A stretch of DNA of 38,202 nucleotides from Klebsiella pneumoniae (GCA_945902215.1 CAMDML010000026.1:1-38202); one strand, 5' to 3'. Positions 7,656 through 18,020 are shown, counted from the stretch's first letter. Numbers and translations are program-made. Notes: generated from the letters alone by a model not told the origin.

Positions 7656-8924
7656 TCAACCGCCACCAACCACCTGTCCGAGCATCGCGCGCGTCACCAG
7701 CGTAATGCCACCGCTTGTCACGCGGAAACCACGGGCGATATCGGCGTCACGATCAAAACCAATTTCAGTATTGGCAGGAATGCTGACGCCACGGTCAATG
7801 ATGGCTCTGCGAATACGGCAATGCCGCCCCACGTTGACTTCCGGCAGCAGCACCGACTCCTCGATGGAGGACCAGGAATTGGTGCGCACATTTGAATACA
7901 GGATGGACTGCACAACTATGGAGCCGGAAATGATGCAGCCCCCCGATACCAGGGAATCCACTGCATAGCCGCGGCGGTCATCATCGTTGAACACGAATTT
8001 GGCGGGCGGTGACTGTTCCTGGAAAGTCCAGATCGGCCAACGTGGATCGTACAGGTTCAATGGCGGTACCGGCGTGGTGAGCTCGATGTTTGCGAGCCAG
8101 TAGGAGTCCAGAGTACCCACATCCTTCCAGTACGCCTTCTGGTCCTTTTCGGGATCGGCGAAGCGGTAGGCGTAAACCTTGTGATCATTGACGATGGACG
8201 GAATGATGTTCTTGCCAAAATCATGATCCGAACCGTGGGTCTTGCTGTCCATGCGCAACTGTTCGAACAAGAAATTGGTTTTGAACAGATAGTTGCCCAT
8301 CGACGCCAGACACATGGTCGGGTCGCCAGGCAAGGGTTTGGGGTTGGCGGGCTTTTCCTCGAAACCGATAACCCGATTGTTGGCATCCACTTCGATCACC
8401 CCGAAGTTTCCTGCCGCTTCGGCAATCGGCACGACAAAACAGGACACGGTCATGTCCGCTTGCTTCTCGCTGTGCCATGCCAGCATGTCGCCGTAGTCCT
8501 GGCGATAGACATGATCGCCCGACAGGATCAGTACGTTGGTCGGCACTTCGCCGCGAATGATGTCGATGTTCTGGTATACCGCATCGGCTGTGCCCTGGTA
8601 CCAGTTGTCGGAATAACGCTGCGAAGCGGGCAGAATCTCCACGCCCTCGCCCAGCTCCTTCTTGAAGTGGCCCCAGCCGCGCACCAGGTGCTTGATCAGC
8701 GAGTGCGCCTTGTACTGGGTTACAACGCCGATGCGACGGATACCTGAATTAATACAATTGGATAAGGGAAAGTCGATGATGCGGAACTTGCCGCCAAAAA
8801 ACAGCGCAGGCTTTGCGCGCCATTCAGTCAGCTCGTACAGCCGCGAACCGCGCCCACCGGCAAGGATGATTGCATAGGTGTTGCGCGTCAGCTTGCTCAC
8901 ATAACGGGTGCCAATTTCGCTCAT
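7656..8924 (-). CDS. glgC: Glucose-1-phosphate adenylyltransferase (ADP-glucose pyrophosphorylase)
   Basis: Makes ADP-glucose from ATP and glucose 1-phosphate, the committed step of bacterial glycogen synthesis. The N-terminal nucleotide-binding segment is [20 protein letters not shown] (about residues 20-39), followed by [20 protein letters not shown]; the glucose-1-phosphate site region holds VIGFEEKP, and a left-handed beta-helix C-terminus ([15 protein letters not shown]) follows. Length 422 matches the family. ATG 8924 is preceded by AAAGGCAG at suitable spacing. The stop is just ahead of glgA, while the 89-base gap to glgP upstream is the largest inside the operon and could hold a secondary promoter, though I see no clear one. 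Enzymes of this type are usually allosterically controlled. Assignment is secure. Confidence 0.95.
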   Translation of the reverse strand: MSEIGTRYVSKLTRNTYAIILAGGRGSRLYELTEWRAKPALFFGGKFRIIDFPLSNCINSGIRRIGVVTQYKAHSLIKHLVRGWGHFKKELGEGVEILPASQRYSDNWYQGTADAVYQNIDIIRGEVPTNVLILSGDHVYRQDYGDMLAWHSEKQADMTVSCFVVPIAEAAGNFGVIEVDANNRVIGFEEKPANPKPLPGDPTMCLASMGNYLFKTNFLFEQLRMDSKTHGSDHDFGKNIIPSIVNDHKVYAYRFADPEKDQKAYWKDVGTLDSYWLANIELTTPVPPLNLYDPRWPIWTFQEQSPPAKFVFNDDDRRGYAVDSLVSGGCIISGSIVVQSILYSNVRTNSWSSIEESVLLPEVNVGRHCRIRRAIIDRGVSIPANTEIGFDRDADIARGFRVTSGGITLVTRAMLGQVVGGG

Positions 8925-9013
8925 AAAAGCTGCCTTTCAGATTCGTTCTCGTGCCGGTTTTACTGATCGCTCCCGGAGCCTACCGCAGCCGGCAGCATAA
9001 AAGATGAATTATT

Positions 9014-11524
9014 TCAGGCTTTCCTGGCCTTTTTTGCAGCCGTCTTGCCGCTATCCTCCAGATGCCAGATGTCATCCGCATATTCGCGAATAGTCCGGTC
9101 GCTGGAGAAAAAGCCGCTGGCGGCGGTATTCAGGATGCTCAGTGTGGTCCAGCGCTCAGCATCGGCATATGCCTCTGCCGCTGCCTGCTGTGCATTCACA
9201 TAAGACCGGAAGTCGGCCGCTGTCAGCCACTGGTCGTAGGTGCTGCGGATGCTTTCGCTCAGTGGTGAGAACAGGCCCGGCTCACCCGGATTGAAAAAAC
9301 CGGTTTCCAGCAGCTCCATCACGCGGGAGAAATCCGCGTCGTTGGCGATCAAGGTACTTGGGTGATAGTTCTGGCGCTGTTGTTCCACCTCAGCGGCGCT
9401 CAAACCAAACAGAAAGAAATTCTTGGCACCAACCGCATCGCGAATTTCGATATTCGCCCCATCTAGCGTGCCGATAGTGACAGCACCGTTCATCATAAAC
9501 TTCATGTTGCCGGTGCCGGATGCTTCCTTGCCTGCTGTGGAAATCTGCTCAGACAGGTCCGTGCCTGGCGCAATCACTTCCATTGCACTAACTTGATAGT
9601 TCGGAATGAAAGCTACACGCAGCAAAGGCGTGGCGCGCGGATCAGCCTTGACGGCCTCAGCCACAGCATTGACCAGTTTGATGATCAGCTTGGCGATGAA
9701 ATAGCCCGGCGCCGCCTTGCCTCCGATCAGCACACAGCGTGGCACCATGCCGGTGGTGTCGCCTCTGCGGATGCGGTCGTACAAGTGGATCACATGCAGT
9801 ACATTGAGCAGCTGCCGTTTGTATTCGTGGATGCGTTTTACCTGCACGTCAAACATCATGTCCGGATCGAACTCCACACCGCTGCGTGCCAGCACGAGCT
9901 GGGTCAGCGCCACCTTGTTGGTGTCCTTGACCCGGCGCCACTGTTTGCGCAGTTCCTTGTCGTTCACGAGTTTTTTCAGTGTGCACAGCTCATCGAGGTT
10001 GGTGATCCAGCTTTCGCCAATGTGCTTGTTTAGCAGTGCGCGCAAACCGGGATTACAGAAGGCCAGCCAGCGCCGGGGCGTGACACCGTTGGTCTTGTTG
10101 TTGAATTTGTGCGGCCATAGTTCATGGAATTCGCGAAACAAACCTTTTTTCAGCAATTCCGTGTGCAGCGCCGCCACTCCGTTGACTGAACTGCTGCCGA
10201 CTATGGCCAGGTACGCCATACGGATCTGCGGTTCCGGCCCTTCCTCAATGATCGACATGTTGCGGATTTTGGCGGCATCGCCCGGCCAGCGCGCAGCAAC
10301 ATCCTTAAGGAAGTGATGATTGATCTCGTAGATGATCTCGAGCAGGCGCGGCAACAGGTACCGGAACATCGATACCGGCCAGCGTTCCAACGCTTCGGGC
10401 AACAGGGTATGGTTGGTGTAACCCATGCACTCGGTGGTAATCGCCCAGGCCTCATCCCAGGACAGCAGATAATCGTCGATCAAGAGCCGCATCAGCTCCG
10501 CTACGGCGACTGCCGGATGCGTATCGTTCAGCTGGAAGCTGTTCTTCGCCGCGAAACCCTCCAGCGTTGTGCAGCCGTAGTGCTTGAACCAGCGGGCAAT
10601 GACATCCTGCAGGCTGGCCGAAGACAGGAAATATTGTTGGCGCAGGCGCAGGGTCTTGCCGCTCATGCTGACATCATTCGGGTACAGCACCATTGAAATC
10701 TGCGCGGCAGAATTCTGCAGTGACACCGCACCCTGATGCGCGCCGGAGTTGAACTCCGCAAGACTCAACTTCTCACTGCTGTCGGCTTTCCACAGGCGCA
10801 AAGTATTCACCGTGCCGTTGCGATATCCGGGAATCGGCACATCGTGCGGTACGGCGAGGACATCGGCATTGCTGACCCAGCGCACACGAAAGCGGCCCTG
10901 TTCATCCGTCCAGGTTTCGGTATGGCCGCCGAATTTCACTAACTGCGTGGCCTCGGGCGTGAGGATCTCCCAGGGTGTGCCACCTTCAAGCCAGTGATCA
11001 GGCGCTTCCACCTGCCAGCCTTCGCGGATGCTCTGCTGGAAAATGCCGTAGTCGTAACGAATGCCGTAGCCGGTAACCGGCAAACCGAGAGTCGCACAAC
11101 TGTCGAGAAAGCAGGCGGCAAGTCTGCCAAGACCGCCATTGCCGAGGCCGGCATCGCGTTCAGCCTCAATCACTTCTTCCAGCGCACAACCGAAACTACG
11201 CAGCGTCAGCGCCAGCTCATACTCGAGATCGAGATTGAGCACCGCATTGTTTAGCGCGCGCCCCATCAAATATTCGAGTGACAGATACGCAACGCGCTTC
11301 GGATGATTTTCCCGATAGTTGTCGCGCGTACTGCGCCAGCGCTCTACCAGCCGGTCGCGCACAGTCAGCGCGGCGGCCTGATACACATAGGTTTCAGCGG
11401 AGTCTGACTGGCCACGCCCGAGTGTCAGGTGGTAATGGCGCAACAGGTCCTTCTTAACGGAGCGCGCATCCATGCCCAGCCAGGGATAATCGTCCTCAAA
11501 GTGTTTCTCGGGCGAGTGTTTCAA
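9014..11524 (-). CDS. glgP: Glycogen/maltodextrin phosphorylase
   Basis: Releases glucose 1-phosphate from alpha-glucan ends with phosphate. The pyridoxal-phosphate attachment segment EASGTGNMKFMMNGAVTIGT near residue 665 and the N-terminal YLSLEYLMGRALNNAVLN and LGNGGLGRLAACFLDS segments are typical of GT35; length is 836 residues. The start is a TTG at 11524 whose last bases overlap the glgX stop (TTGA). An AGGGAG Shine-Dalgarno lies 7 bases ahead of it (plus-strand positions 11532-11537), which supports this non-ATG start; the first in-frame ATG is 17 codons later and would remove conserved-looking N-terminal sequence. A TTG start coupled to glgX may lower the phosphorylase dose. Assignment is secure. 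Confidence 0.95.
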   Translation of the reverse strand: MKHSPEKHFEDDYPWLGMDARSVKKDLLRHYHLTLGRGQSDSAETYVYQAAALTVRDRLVERWRSTRDNYRENHPKRVAYLSLEYLMGRALNNAVLNLDLEYELALTLRSFGCALEEVIEAERDAGLGNGGLGRLAACFLDSCATLGLPVTGYGIRYDYGIFQQSIREGWQVEAPDHWLEGGTPWEILTPEATQLVKFGGHTETWTDEQGRFRVRWVSNADVLAVPHDVPIPGYRNGTVNTLRLWKADSSEKLSLAEFNSGAHQGAVSLQNSAAQISMVLYPNDVSMSGKTLRLRQQYFLSSASLQDVIARWFKHYGCTTLEGFAAKNSFQLNDTHPAVAVAELMRLLIDDYLLSWDEAWAITTECMGYTNHTLLPEALERWPVSMFRYLLPRLLEIIYEINHHFLKDVAARWPGDAAKIRNMSIIEEGPEPQIRMAYLAIVGSSSVNGVAALHTELLKKGLFREFHELWPHKFNNKTNGVTPRRWLAFCNPGLRALLNKHIGESWITNLDELCTLKKLVNDKELRKQWRRVKDTNKVALTQLVLARSGVEFDPDMMFDVQVKRIHEYKRQLLNVLHVIHLYDRIRRGDTTGMVPRCVLIGGKAAPGYFIAKLIIKLVNAVAEAVKADPRATPLLRVAFIPNYQVSAMEVIAPGTDLSEQISTAGKEASGTGNMKFMMNGAVTIGTLDGANIEIRDAVGAKNFFLFGLSAAEVEQQRQNYHPSTLIANDADFSRVMELLETGFFNPGEPGLFSPLSESIRSTYDQWLTAADFRSYVNAQQAAAEAYADAERWTTLSILNTAASGFFSSDRTIREYADDIWHLEDSGKTAAKKARKA

Positions 11525-13650
11525 AGCAAGGCTCCCTGTGAAGAATCGGAAAAAGACAGACTACTCGCGTGCAACATGAGCGTGGAATACGCCGGCATGG
11601 CACACTGCAAGCTAGTAACCGTGAGACCTGGCGCTGGTCTGCCATCCGGCTGACTCGTATCAAGCAACAGTTGCCAGCTGTCCACCCCTGGCAACACGGG
11701 TAAGCGGAAGTCGAGCGGATCGCTGCTGGCATTGAACAGGGTCAGATAATGCACGCGGCGGCCGTTGCTTGTGTTCTGCTCGACCATGTAGCCGACTGAC
11801 TTGCTGTGATGCTGGCCCCAGTGCACAGGCTGCATCACCTCGCCGAAGGTGTTGTACCAGAGGATCGCTGGAATTCCCGGTTCGCCGGTATAGTGAATGT
11901 AGGTATCCAGCCAGAGCGCGGGATGCGTGCGCCGGATCCCCAGCAGGTAACGCACAAACGCCAACTGCTGCAATTGCCGGGCATCCAGTGTGTCCCAAGG
12001 CAGCCAGTTCAGCGGCGAATCCTGGCAGTAGGCATTGTTGTTGCCATTTTGGGTTCGGGCGAGCTCGTCGCCGGCGCACAGCATGGGTGTACCCTGCGAT
12101 ACCAGCAGCGTGGTCAGCAGGTTGCGCTGTTGGCGTGCACGGATGTCATTAATCTCGGCGATCAATGTCGGGCCTTCTACGCCGTAGTTGTCGCTGTAGT
12201 TCTCCGGATGGCCGTCACGATTGTCTTCGCGGTTCGCTTCGTTGTGCTTTTCCCTGTAACTGACCATATCTGCCAGCGTGAAGCCGTCGTGACTGGTAAT
12301 GAAGTTGATGCTGGCCGAAGGGCTGCGGCCGGAATGTTCGAAGATATCGCTGGAGCCATGCACGCGCCGTGCAAAGTCCGGCAGCATGCCGGTGTCACCG
12401 CGCCAGAAGCGGCGTACGGTGTCGCGGTAGCGGTCGTTCCATTCGCTCCATCCGGGCGGGAAACCACCGAGCTGGTAACCTCCGGGGCCGATGTCCCAGG
12501 GTTCGGCGATAAACTTCACGGCGGCCAGTGTTGGGTCCTGCTGCAAGGCATCGAGGAAACCGCTGCCACGATCAAAACCGTAATGCTCACGCCCAAGCAC
12601 GGTAGCAAGATCAAAGCGGAAACCGTCCACACCCATTTCCGTGACCCAATAGCGCAGGCTGTCCATTACCAGCATGATCACGAACTGGTTCGCCAGATCG
12701 AGCGTGTTACCGCAGCCTGAATCGTTGATGTAGTAACGTTTGTTTTCACCCTGTAACCGGTAATACGACAGGTTATCAATGCCGCGGAAGCTGAGTGTGG
12801 GCCCCAGGCGCCCGCCTTCGGCCGTGTGGTTGAACACAACATCGAGGATGACTTCGATGCCGGCATCGTGCAGCGCGGCCACCATTTCGCGGAATTCCGC
12901 GATATCGTTGCCTTGCATATATGCCTGATGTGGCGCGAAGAAAGACAGCGTGTTGTAGCCCCAGTAATTGCCCAACCCCTTCTCTGCCAGAAAGTGTTCG
13001 TCGACGAAGCTCTGCACGGGCAAGAGTTCCAGACTGGTGACACCCAGCGCTTGCAGATGGTCGATGATGGCCCTGTGGCCAATGCCGCGAAAGGTGCCAC
13101 GCTGTTCTGGAGGCAATGCGGGATGCAGTTTCGTCAGACCTTTTACATGCGCCTCGTAAATCACCGTATCGCGTTTGGGGATGCGGTTCTGCCGCGGTGC
13201 CGGATGGTACTGCGATGCAAGCACCACGCACTTGGGCATCAGCGCTGCATTGTCACGGATATCGAAACTGAGATTGCCATCGCGTGAATCCATCTGGTAG
13301 CCATAATGCAGATCAGACCACGTGAACGCGCCACGCAACTGCTTGGCATAGGGATCGAGCAACAGTTTGTGATGATTGAAGCGATGGCCAAGGTCCGGCT
13401 GGTAAGGCCCGTACACCCGATAGGCATACACGGTGCCGGGGCCAGCGCCTTCGAGATATCCATTCCAGACCTGATTGGTAAGGTCGGGCAGCGGCAGACG
13501 ATACAACTCGCGAGTGCCATCTTCAGAGAACAAGCACAGCTCAACTTTTTCTGCATGCGCAGAAAACAAGGCAAAATTCACCCCGTGACCATCCCAGGTG
13601 CTGCCCAGCGGATGGATGCGTCCGGTCTGTAGGCGCGGCGCTGCGTTCAT
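11521..13650 (-). CDS. glgX: Glycogen debranching enzyme, GH13 (isoamylase type)
   Basis: Hydrolyses alpha-1,6 branches, mainly on phosphorylase-trimmed glycogen. An N-terminal CBM48-like domain (GSTWDGHGVNFALFSAHAEK) precedes the GH13 barrel with the four conserved regions DVVFNHT, GFRFDLATVLG (nucleophile Asp), FIAEPWDIG (acid/base Glu) and FITSHDGFT (second Asp). YGVEGPTLIAEINDIRARQQ follows in the barrel's last third. The 709-residue length is usual. ATG 13650 is preceded by GGGGAGGAA about 11-13 bases upstream. It begins 30 bases after glgB and couples to glgP by a 4-base overlap, which fits the cooperation of phosphorylase and debrancher. Assignment is secure. Confidence 0.95.
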   Translation of the reverse strand: MNAAPRLQTGRIHPLGSTWDGHGVNFALFSAHAEKVELCLFSEDGTRELYRLPLPDLTNQVWNGYLEGAGPGTVYAYRVYGPYQPDLGHRFNHHKLLLDPYAKQLRGAFTWSDLHYGYQMDSRDGNLSFDIRDNAALMPKCVVLASQYHPAPRQNRIPKRDTVIYEAHVKGLTKLHPALPPEQRGTFRGIGHRAIIDHLQALGVTSLELLPVQSFVDEHFLAEKGLGNYWGYNTLSFFAPHQAYMQGNDIAEFREMVAALHDAGIEVILDVVFNHTAEGGRLGPTLSFRGIDNLSYYRLQGENKRYYINDSGCGNTLDLANQFVIMLVMDSLRYWVTEMGVDGFRFDLATVLGREHYGFDRGSGFLDALQQDPTLAAVKFIAEPWDIGPGGYQLGGFPPGWSEWNDRYRDTVRRFWRGDTGMLPDFARRVHGSSDIFEHSGRSPSASINFITSHDGFTLADMVSYREKHNEANREDNRDGHPENYSDNYGVEGPTLIAEINDIRARQQRNLLTTLLVSQGTPMLCAGDELARTQNGNNNAYCQDSPLNWLPWDTLDARQLQQLAFVRYLLGIRRTHPALWLDTYIHYTGEPGIPAILWYNTFGEVMQPVHWGQHHSKSVGYMVEQNTSNGRRVHYLTLFNASSDPLDFRLPVLPGVDSWQLLLDTSQPDGRPAPGLTVTSLQCAMPAYSTLMLHASSLSFSDSSQGALL
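11522..11537 (-). promoter_or_regulatory. Shine-Dalgarno fixing the TTG start of glgP
   Basis: On the minus strand AGGGAG (11537-11532) is followed by seven bases and TTG (11524-11522), the last three of which merge with the glgX TGA. This decides the start in favour of TTG over the downstream ATG. Confidence 0.6.
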
Positions 13651-13680
13651 GACTTGTGCAGTTCCTCCCCGTTCATCTGT

Positions 13681-15921
13681 TTATTCATTGGCAAAAATCA
13701 GCGCCGCCAGCGGCGGCAGCGAAATTCCCAGCGACCACTGCTGGCCGTGTGCGGACTTGTGTTCAGCATGCACGCCGCCGAGATTGCCCATGCCACTGCC
13801 GCCGTACAGCACCGCATCACTGTTGAACTTCTCGGCGTACCAGCCAGGGCAAGGGACGCCGATGCGGAAATTCAGGTGCGGCGTCGGCGTAAAGTTGATC
13901 ACAACCAGCAACTGCTCAGAGGTGACCCGCCCCTTGCGCCGGAAGCTGAACACGGAATGCAGGTAATCATCCGCATCGACCCACTCGAAGCCTTCGGAGG
14001 ATGTGTCAAGTTCGTACAGTGCAGGATGCCGCTGGTACAGGGCGTTGAGGTCGCGCACTACCCTCTGTACGCCCTGATGCGACGCATACTGCAGGAGGTG
14101 CCAGTCAATGCTGCGGTCGTGGCTCCACTCATCACGCTGGGCAAATTCGTTGCCCATGAACAGCAGCTTCTTGCCGGGGTGGGCCCACATGAACGCGTAG
14201 TAGGTGCGCAGCGTCGCAAACTTCTGCCAGTCGTCACCCGGGATGCGTTCGAGTATCGAGCGCTTGCCGTGCACTACTTCATCGTGGCTGAGCGGCAAGA
14301 TGAAATTTTCACTGAACGAGTACAGCAGGCTGAAGGTCAGCTCGTTGTGGTGGAACTTGCGATGCACCGGATCGCGCGCGAGATAGCGCAGCGAGTCGTT
14401 CATCCAGCCCATGTTCCACTTGAAGCCGAAGCCGAGGCCGCCACGTTCGATAAAGTCGGTGACACCGGGCCAGGCGGTGGATTCCTCGGCGATCATCAGT
14501 ACGCCGGGGTGATTGAAGTAAGCGCGGCTGTTCAGCGTGCGCAACAGCTCAATGGCATCGATATTCTCGCGGCCGCCAAGGTGGTTGGGTATCCACTCAC
14601 CGTCTTTGCGGCTGTAATCAAGGTAGAGCATCGAAGCTACTGCGTCAAAACGCAGGCCATCGATGTGGAATTCGGACAGCCAGTACAACGCATTGCTGAT
14701 CAGGTAGCTCTGCACTTCAGCACGGCCGTAGTTGAAGATGCAGGTGTTCCAGTCGGGGTGAAAGCCTTTGCGTGGGTCGGCATGTTCATACAAATGCGTG
14801 CCGTCGAAGCGGGCCAGGCCATGCGCATCGGTGGGGAAATGCCCCGGCACCCAATCCAGCAATACTCCGATGTTCATCTGGTGCGCCATATCAATGAAAT
14901 GGCGGAAATCATCCGGTGTGCCGAAGCGCGCACTCGGTGCGAACAGGCCTAGCGGCTGATAGCCCCAGGAACCATCGAACGGAAATTCGCTGACCGGCAT
15001 CAGTTGTATATGAGTGAAGCCCATCTCTTTCACATACTGCAGCAACTCGTCTGCAAGTTCGCGCCAGGACAAATTCCGCTGCCCTTCTTCCGGCCTGCGT
15101 CGCCACGAGCCAGCATGTAATTCATACACGCTGATTGGTGACAGGTGCGGAGTACTCGCCCGGCGCTGCTGCATCCACTCGCCATCGCTCCACACATGCT
15201 GCGATACCGCGGGTACCAGCGAAGCCGTGTCAGGCCGTAACTGCATCTGCTGCGCGTAAGGGTCTGCCTTCAGCGGAATGAAGCGCCCATCCTGCGTGAT
15301 GATCTCATATTTGTACGGTGCACCTGGCGCCATGCCCGGCATGAACAGCTCCCAAATACCACTGGCAGGATGCAGGCGCATGACATGCGCGCGACCATCC
15401 CAGTTGTTGTGTGCACCAACCAGAGACACGCGTTTGGCATTGGGCGCCCACACCGCAAACAGCACACCATCGACGCCATCGCAGTGACGGTGATTGGCAC
15501 CGAGATAACGCCAGGCCTGTTCCTGGGTACCGTTGTTGAACAGATAGAAATCGGCCGGATCGAGCAGCGATGGGAAGCGGTAGGGATCGTCGACCACGAT
15601 TTCCACCAGCGGGTAGGTCACCCTGAGCTTGTAGGGGGATTGGCGTTTACGTTCGATCAGGCCGCTGAACAAACCTTCCTCGTGGATACGCAGCAGACTG
15701 CCAAGACTGGTTTTGCCGGCGGGAGTAATTACTTCAACCGCCTGCGCACCGGGCAGGAAGACTGTCACCTGCCGGTTGCCGCTGGCGTGCGGGTGCATGC
15801 CGAGCAGCGCAAACACATCCGTGAGATTGCCCTTGATGATCTGGTTCACGACCGCAGCCGGCACCAGCGCGTACTTGTCACCCGGCCTTGCGGTAAGGGA
15901 TTTGGAAGATGGTGCGGTCAT
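13681..15921 (-). CDS. glgB: 1,4-alpha-glucan branching enzyme, GH13
   Basis: Introduces alpha-1,6 branches into the glucan made by GlgA. It has two N-terminal beta modules (one with LLGMHPHASGNRQVTVFLPG, then the CBM48 segment FAVWAPNAKRVSLVG) and the catalytic barrel with DWVPGHFPTD, GLRFDAVAS (nucleophile Asp), MIAEESTAWPG (acid/base Glu) and LPLSHDEVVHGK. WGYQPLGLFAPSARFGTPDD is also typical. Length 746 residues corresponds to the long, two-module GlgB type. The ATG (15919-15921) overlaps the malQ stop in an ATGA, so the two are translationally coupled. glgX follows 30 bases downstream. Assignment is secure. Confidence 0.96.
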   Translation of the reverse strand: MTAPSSKSLTARPGDKYALVPAAVVNQIIKGNLTDVFALLGMHPHASGNRQVTVFLPGAQAVEVITPAGKTSLGSLLRIHEEGLFSGLIERKRQSPYKLRVTYPLVEIVVDDPYRFPSLLDPADFYLFNNGTQEQAWRYLGANHRHCDGVDGVLFAVWAPNAKRVSLVGAHNNWDGRAHVMRLHPASGIWELFMPGMAPGAPYKYEIITQDGRFIPLKADPYAQQMQLRPDTASLVPAVSQHVWSDGEWMQQRRASTPHLSPISVYELHAGSWRRRPEEGQRNLSWRELADELLQYVKEMGFTHIQLMPVSEFPFDGSWGYQPLGLFAPSARFGTPDDFRHFIDMAHQMNIGVLLDWVPGHFPTDAHGLARFDGTHLYEHADPRKGFHPDWNTCIFNYGRAEVQSYLISNALYWLSEFHIDGLRFDAVASMLYLDYSRKDGEWIPNHLGGRENIDAIELLRTLNSRAYFNHPGVLMIAEESTAWPGVTDFIERGGLGFGFKWNMGWMNDSLRYLARDPVHRKFHHNELTFSLLYSFSENFILPLSHDEVVHGKRSILERIPGDDWQKFATLRTYYAFMWAHPGKKLLFMGNEFAQRDEWSHDRSIDWHLLQYASHQGVQRVVRDLNALYQRHPALYELDTSSEGFEWVDADDYLHSVFSFRRKGRVTSEQLLVVINFTPTPHLNFRIGVPCPGWYAEKFNSDAVLYGGSGMGNLGGVHAEHKSAHGQQWSLGISLPPLAALIFANE

Positions 15922-18020
15922 GCGGTGCGGGCCTCGGCCATTGCCTGTAACAAGGCCTGGGCGTCAGTGTTGGCGAAGATGTCCTCAAGGGCAACCGGGA
16001 TTTTACGTCGCCAGTTGGGATATTCCTTACTGGTACCGGGAATATTGACCGGCGTATCAACTCCGGCCAGATCATCCAGCTGCAACGACAACAGTTTAGA
16101 GGACACCCTTGCGCACCCCGACACCAGGGCCAGACACAGGCCCGCATCCAGCTCCCGACCCGTGTTGCGGTCTTGCCACGCAGCCGGGAGCAGCGCCTGG
16201 TCCGCAAGCCACTGCAACATCTGACCCTTCTCGCCGTTGCGGTGTTCCTGTTCGCTGTGCAGCTTGGCATCGCTGGCGATCAGGCCGATGCGACGGCGCA
16301 ACACCAGATCGTGACCATTCCACCAGGCAGCGAGCGGCGGCACATCGTGGTTGGCAATCATCGCCAGCGCCATCTCTTTGTAATGTTCGGGTTTGCGGAA
16401 ATGCCAGCCGTCGTATTTCTCGAAATAAAACACGGCGTTGGAGTACAGGTGGCTCTCGTCAAGGAAGCGCCGTATCTCCGGCGGCACAACCCCCAGATCT
16501 TCGCCAATGACAACGCAGCGGTTGCGCACGCTTTCCAGCCGCAGGATCGCGAACAAGGCTTCCACCGGGTAATGCACGTAAGCACCAGAGGCATTGCTGC
16601 CGTCGTCGGGACACCACCAGAGCCGCATCAGCGCCATCACATGGTCGATGCGCAATGCGCCGCAACTACGCATGTTGGCGCGCAACAGGGTGATGAAATG
16701 CGTGAAGTGCGTTTCCTGCAACTGTTCGGGTAGCAGTGGCGGCAAGCCCCAGTTCTGGCCTTCGGGATTGAAATTGTCTGGCGGCGCACCAATCCGTGCA
16801 TGCAAGCAAAACAGCCCGGGGTTGCCCAACACTTCGCCGCCATCACTGCTGCTGCCCACGGCAAGATCGCGCACCAGACCCAGCCCCATGCCGGCATGCA
16901 GTGCAGCCTGCTGACAGGTATCAAGTTGTTCCTGCGCGAGCCATTGCAACCACATATGGAAATCGACCGCACCGAGCGCGCCATCAGTGTCAGCGAACAA
17001 CGCCGCCTGCTGTGTGGAGAACAGCTCCAGTTGCTCACCACCACGGTCGACAAAGGCACGGAATCTGTGGCCACGCTGTCCCGGAGCGGAGTCATTCGTG
17101 GTGCGAAAGTGGCCGTACATCCGCGCAAAAATATCGAGCTTGAGCGTGTGCACGCCGGTGTAATCAACGTAGTCAGCCATGCGCAGCAACTGCAGTTCCA
17201 ACTGGAAACCGTCACTCGCTACCCGTGCTTGCACGGCCTGCGCCTGAAACTCCTCACACAGGGCAGGAGCGATATACAAAGGATTGAGGAAACGGCGGTC
17301 ACCGGGACTGTACGGACTCGCGTTCTCCGGATAACGCAGATCGAGCGCATGCAGCGGATTGAGCAGCAGGAAACCAGCTTTTTTGGCGGCGGCAAGTTCC
17401 ACCAGTTGCAGCAAATCCGCAAAGTCACCCATGCCCCAGTTATGCGGCGTACGTACGCTGTAGAGTTGTGCCGACAAACCCCACAACTTGCGCCCGTCTT
17501 GCAGGCATTCCGGTTGCCAGGCTTGGCGTGGCGCGACAATGATGAGGCTGTCTTGCCTGGAAGTACCATCGCTGAGCTCCAGTCGGTGGTAGCCCACAGG
17601 CAATCCGCCTGCGCCCAGGGGCTGCGGCGGGACAAGTCCGCTTGCAGGCGTCGGCGAAAAAAACTCACTGCCGTCTTCAAGCTCCAACCGCCAGTGCAGC
17701 GTGGCAGCAGCCAGTTGCGGAATACTTTCGCCTTCGTTCAGCACAAGCACCGCAGGCACCCAGCGGCCGCGTTCAACCAGCTCGCGTTTGCTGAGTAAGC
17801 AGTCGAGCTTGTCTGCAGTCGCAACATCGACGCCCATTGTGTTCAAAATGTGCAGCCTGTTTTCCAGTGGAATACGGGCAACGTTGCCCGAGAACTCGAT
17901 GAACTCGGCGGCAATGCCATAGGAATTCAGCAAGCGGTCCAGCTTGCCTGCATCGAGAGTGCTGACCGCTTTTGTGCGTGGCACCGGGATACTGCCTGAA
18001 AGTGAATTGAGCCTCTGCAT
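15918..18020 (-). CDS. malQ: 4-alpha-glucanotransferase (amylomaltase), GH77
   Basis: Transfers alpha-1,4-glucan segments between maltodextrins, recycling short chains left by phosphorylase and debrancher. GH77 signatures are ALRIDHVMALMRLWW (nucleophile Asp), VIGEDLGVVPPEIR (acid/base Glu) and MIANHDVPPLAAWW, preceded by SPYSPGDRRFLNPLYI in the first half. The protein has the long N-terminal region of E. coli MalQ, and 700 residues is close to the 694 of that enzyme. The frame is open 41 codons further upstream (MQGSCRKLFAV...), which looks like noise; ATG 18020 with an upstream AGGG is preferred. It is the promoter-proximal gene of the glycogen operon and overlaps glgB by four bases. Assignment is secure. 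Confidence 0.93.
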   Translation of the reverse strand: MQRLNSLSGSIPVPRTKAVSTLDAGKLDRLLNSYGIAAEFIEFSGNVARIPLENRLHILNTMGVDVATADKLDCLLSKRELVERGRWVPAVLVLNEGESIPQLAAATLHWRLELEDGSEFFSPTPASGLVPPQPLGAGGLPVGYHRLELSDGTSRQDSLIIVAPRQAWQPECLQDGRKLWGLSAQLYSVRTPHNWGMGDFADLLQLVELAAAKKAGFLLLNPLHALDLRYPENASPYSPGDRRFLNPLYIAPALCEEFQAQAVQARVASDGFQLELQLLRMADYVDYTGVHTLKLDIFARMYGHFRTTNDSAPGQRGHRFRAFVDRGGEQLELFSTQQAALFADTDGALGAVDFHMWLQWLAQEQLDTCQQAALHAGMGLGLVRDLAVGSSSDGGEVLGNPGLFCLHARIGAPPDNFNPEGQNWGLPPLLPEQLQETHFTHFITLLRANMRSCGALRIDHVMALMRLWWCPDDGSNASGAYVHYPVEALFAILRLESVRNRCVVIGEDLGVVPPEIRRFLDESHLYSNAVFYFEKYDGWHFRKPEHYKEMALAMIANHDVPPLAAWWNGHDLVLRRRIGLIASDAKLHSEQEHRNGEKGQMLQWLADQALLPAAWQDRNTGRELDAGLCLALVSGCARVSSKLLSLQLDDLAGVDTPVNIPGTSKEYPNWRRKIPVALEDIFANTDAQALLQAMAEARTA

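Noticed and set aside
11806-12720. Plus-strand open frame of 304 codons opposite glgX
   Set aside because: Shadow of glgX; no motif, no ribosome site and no conserved feature.
13654-14952. Long plus-strand open frame of 432 codons opposite glgB
   Set aside because: It is antisense to a GH13 enzyme with all catalytic motifs, and its own translation shows no recognisable domain; high GC content keeps the frame open.
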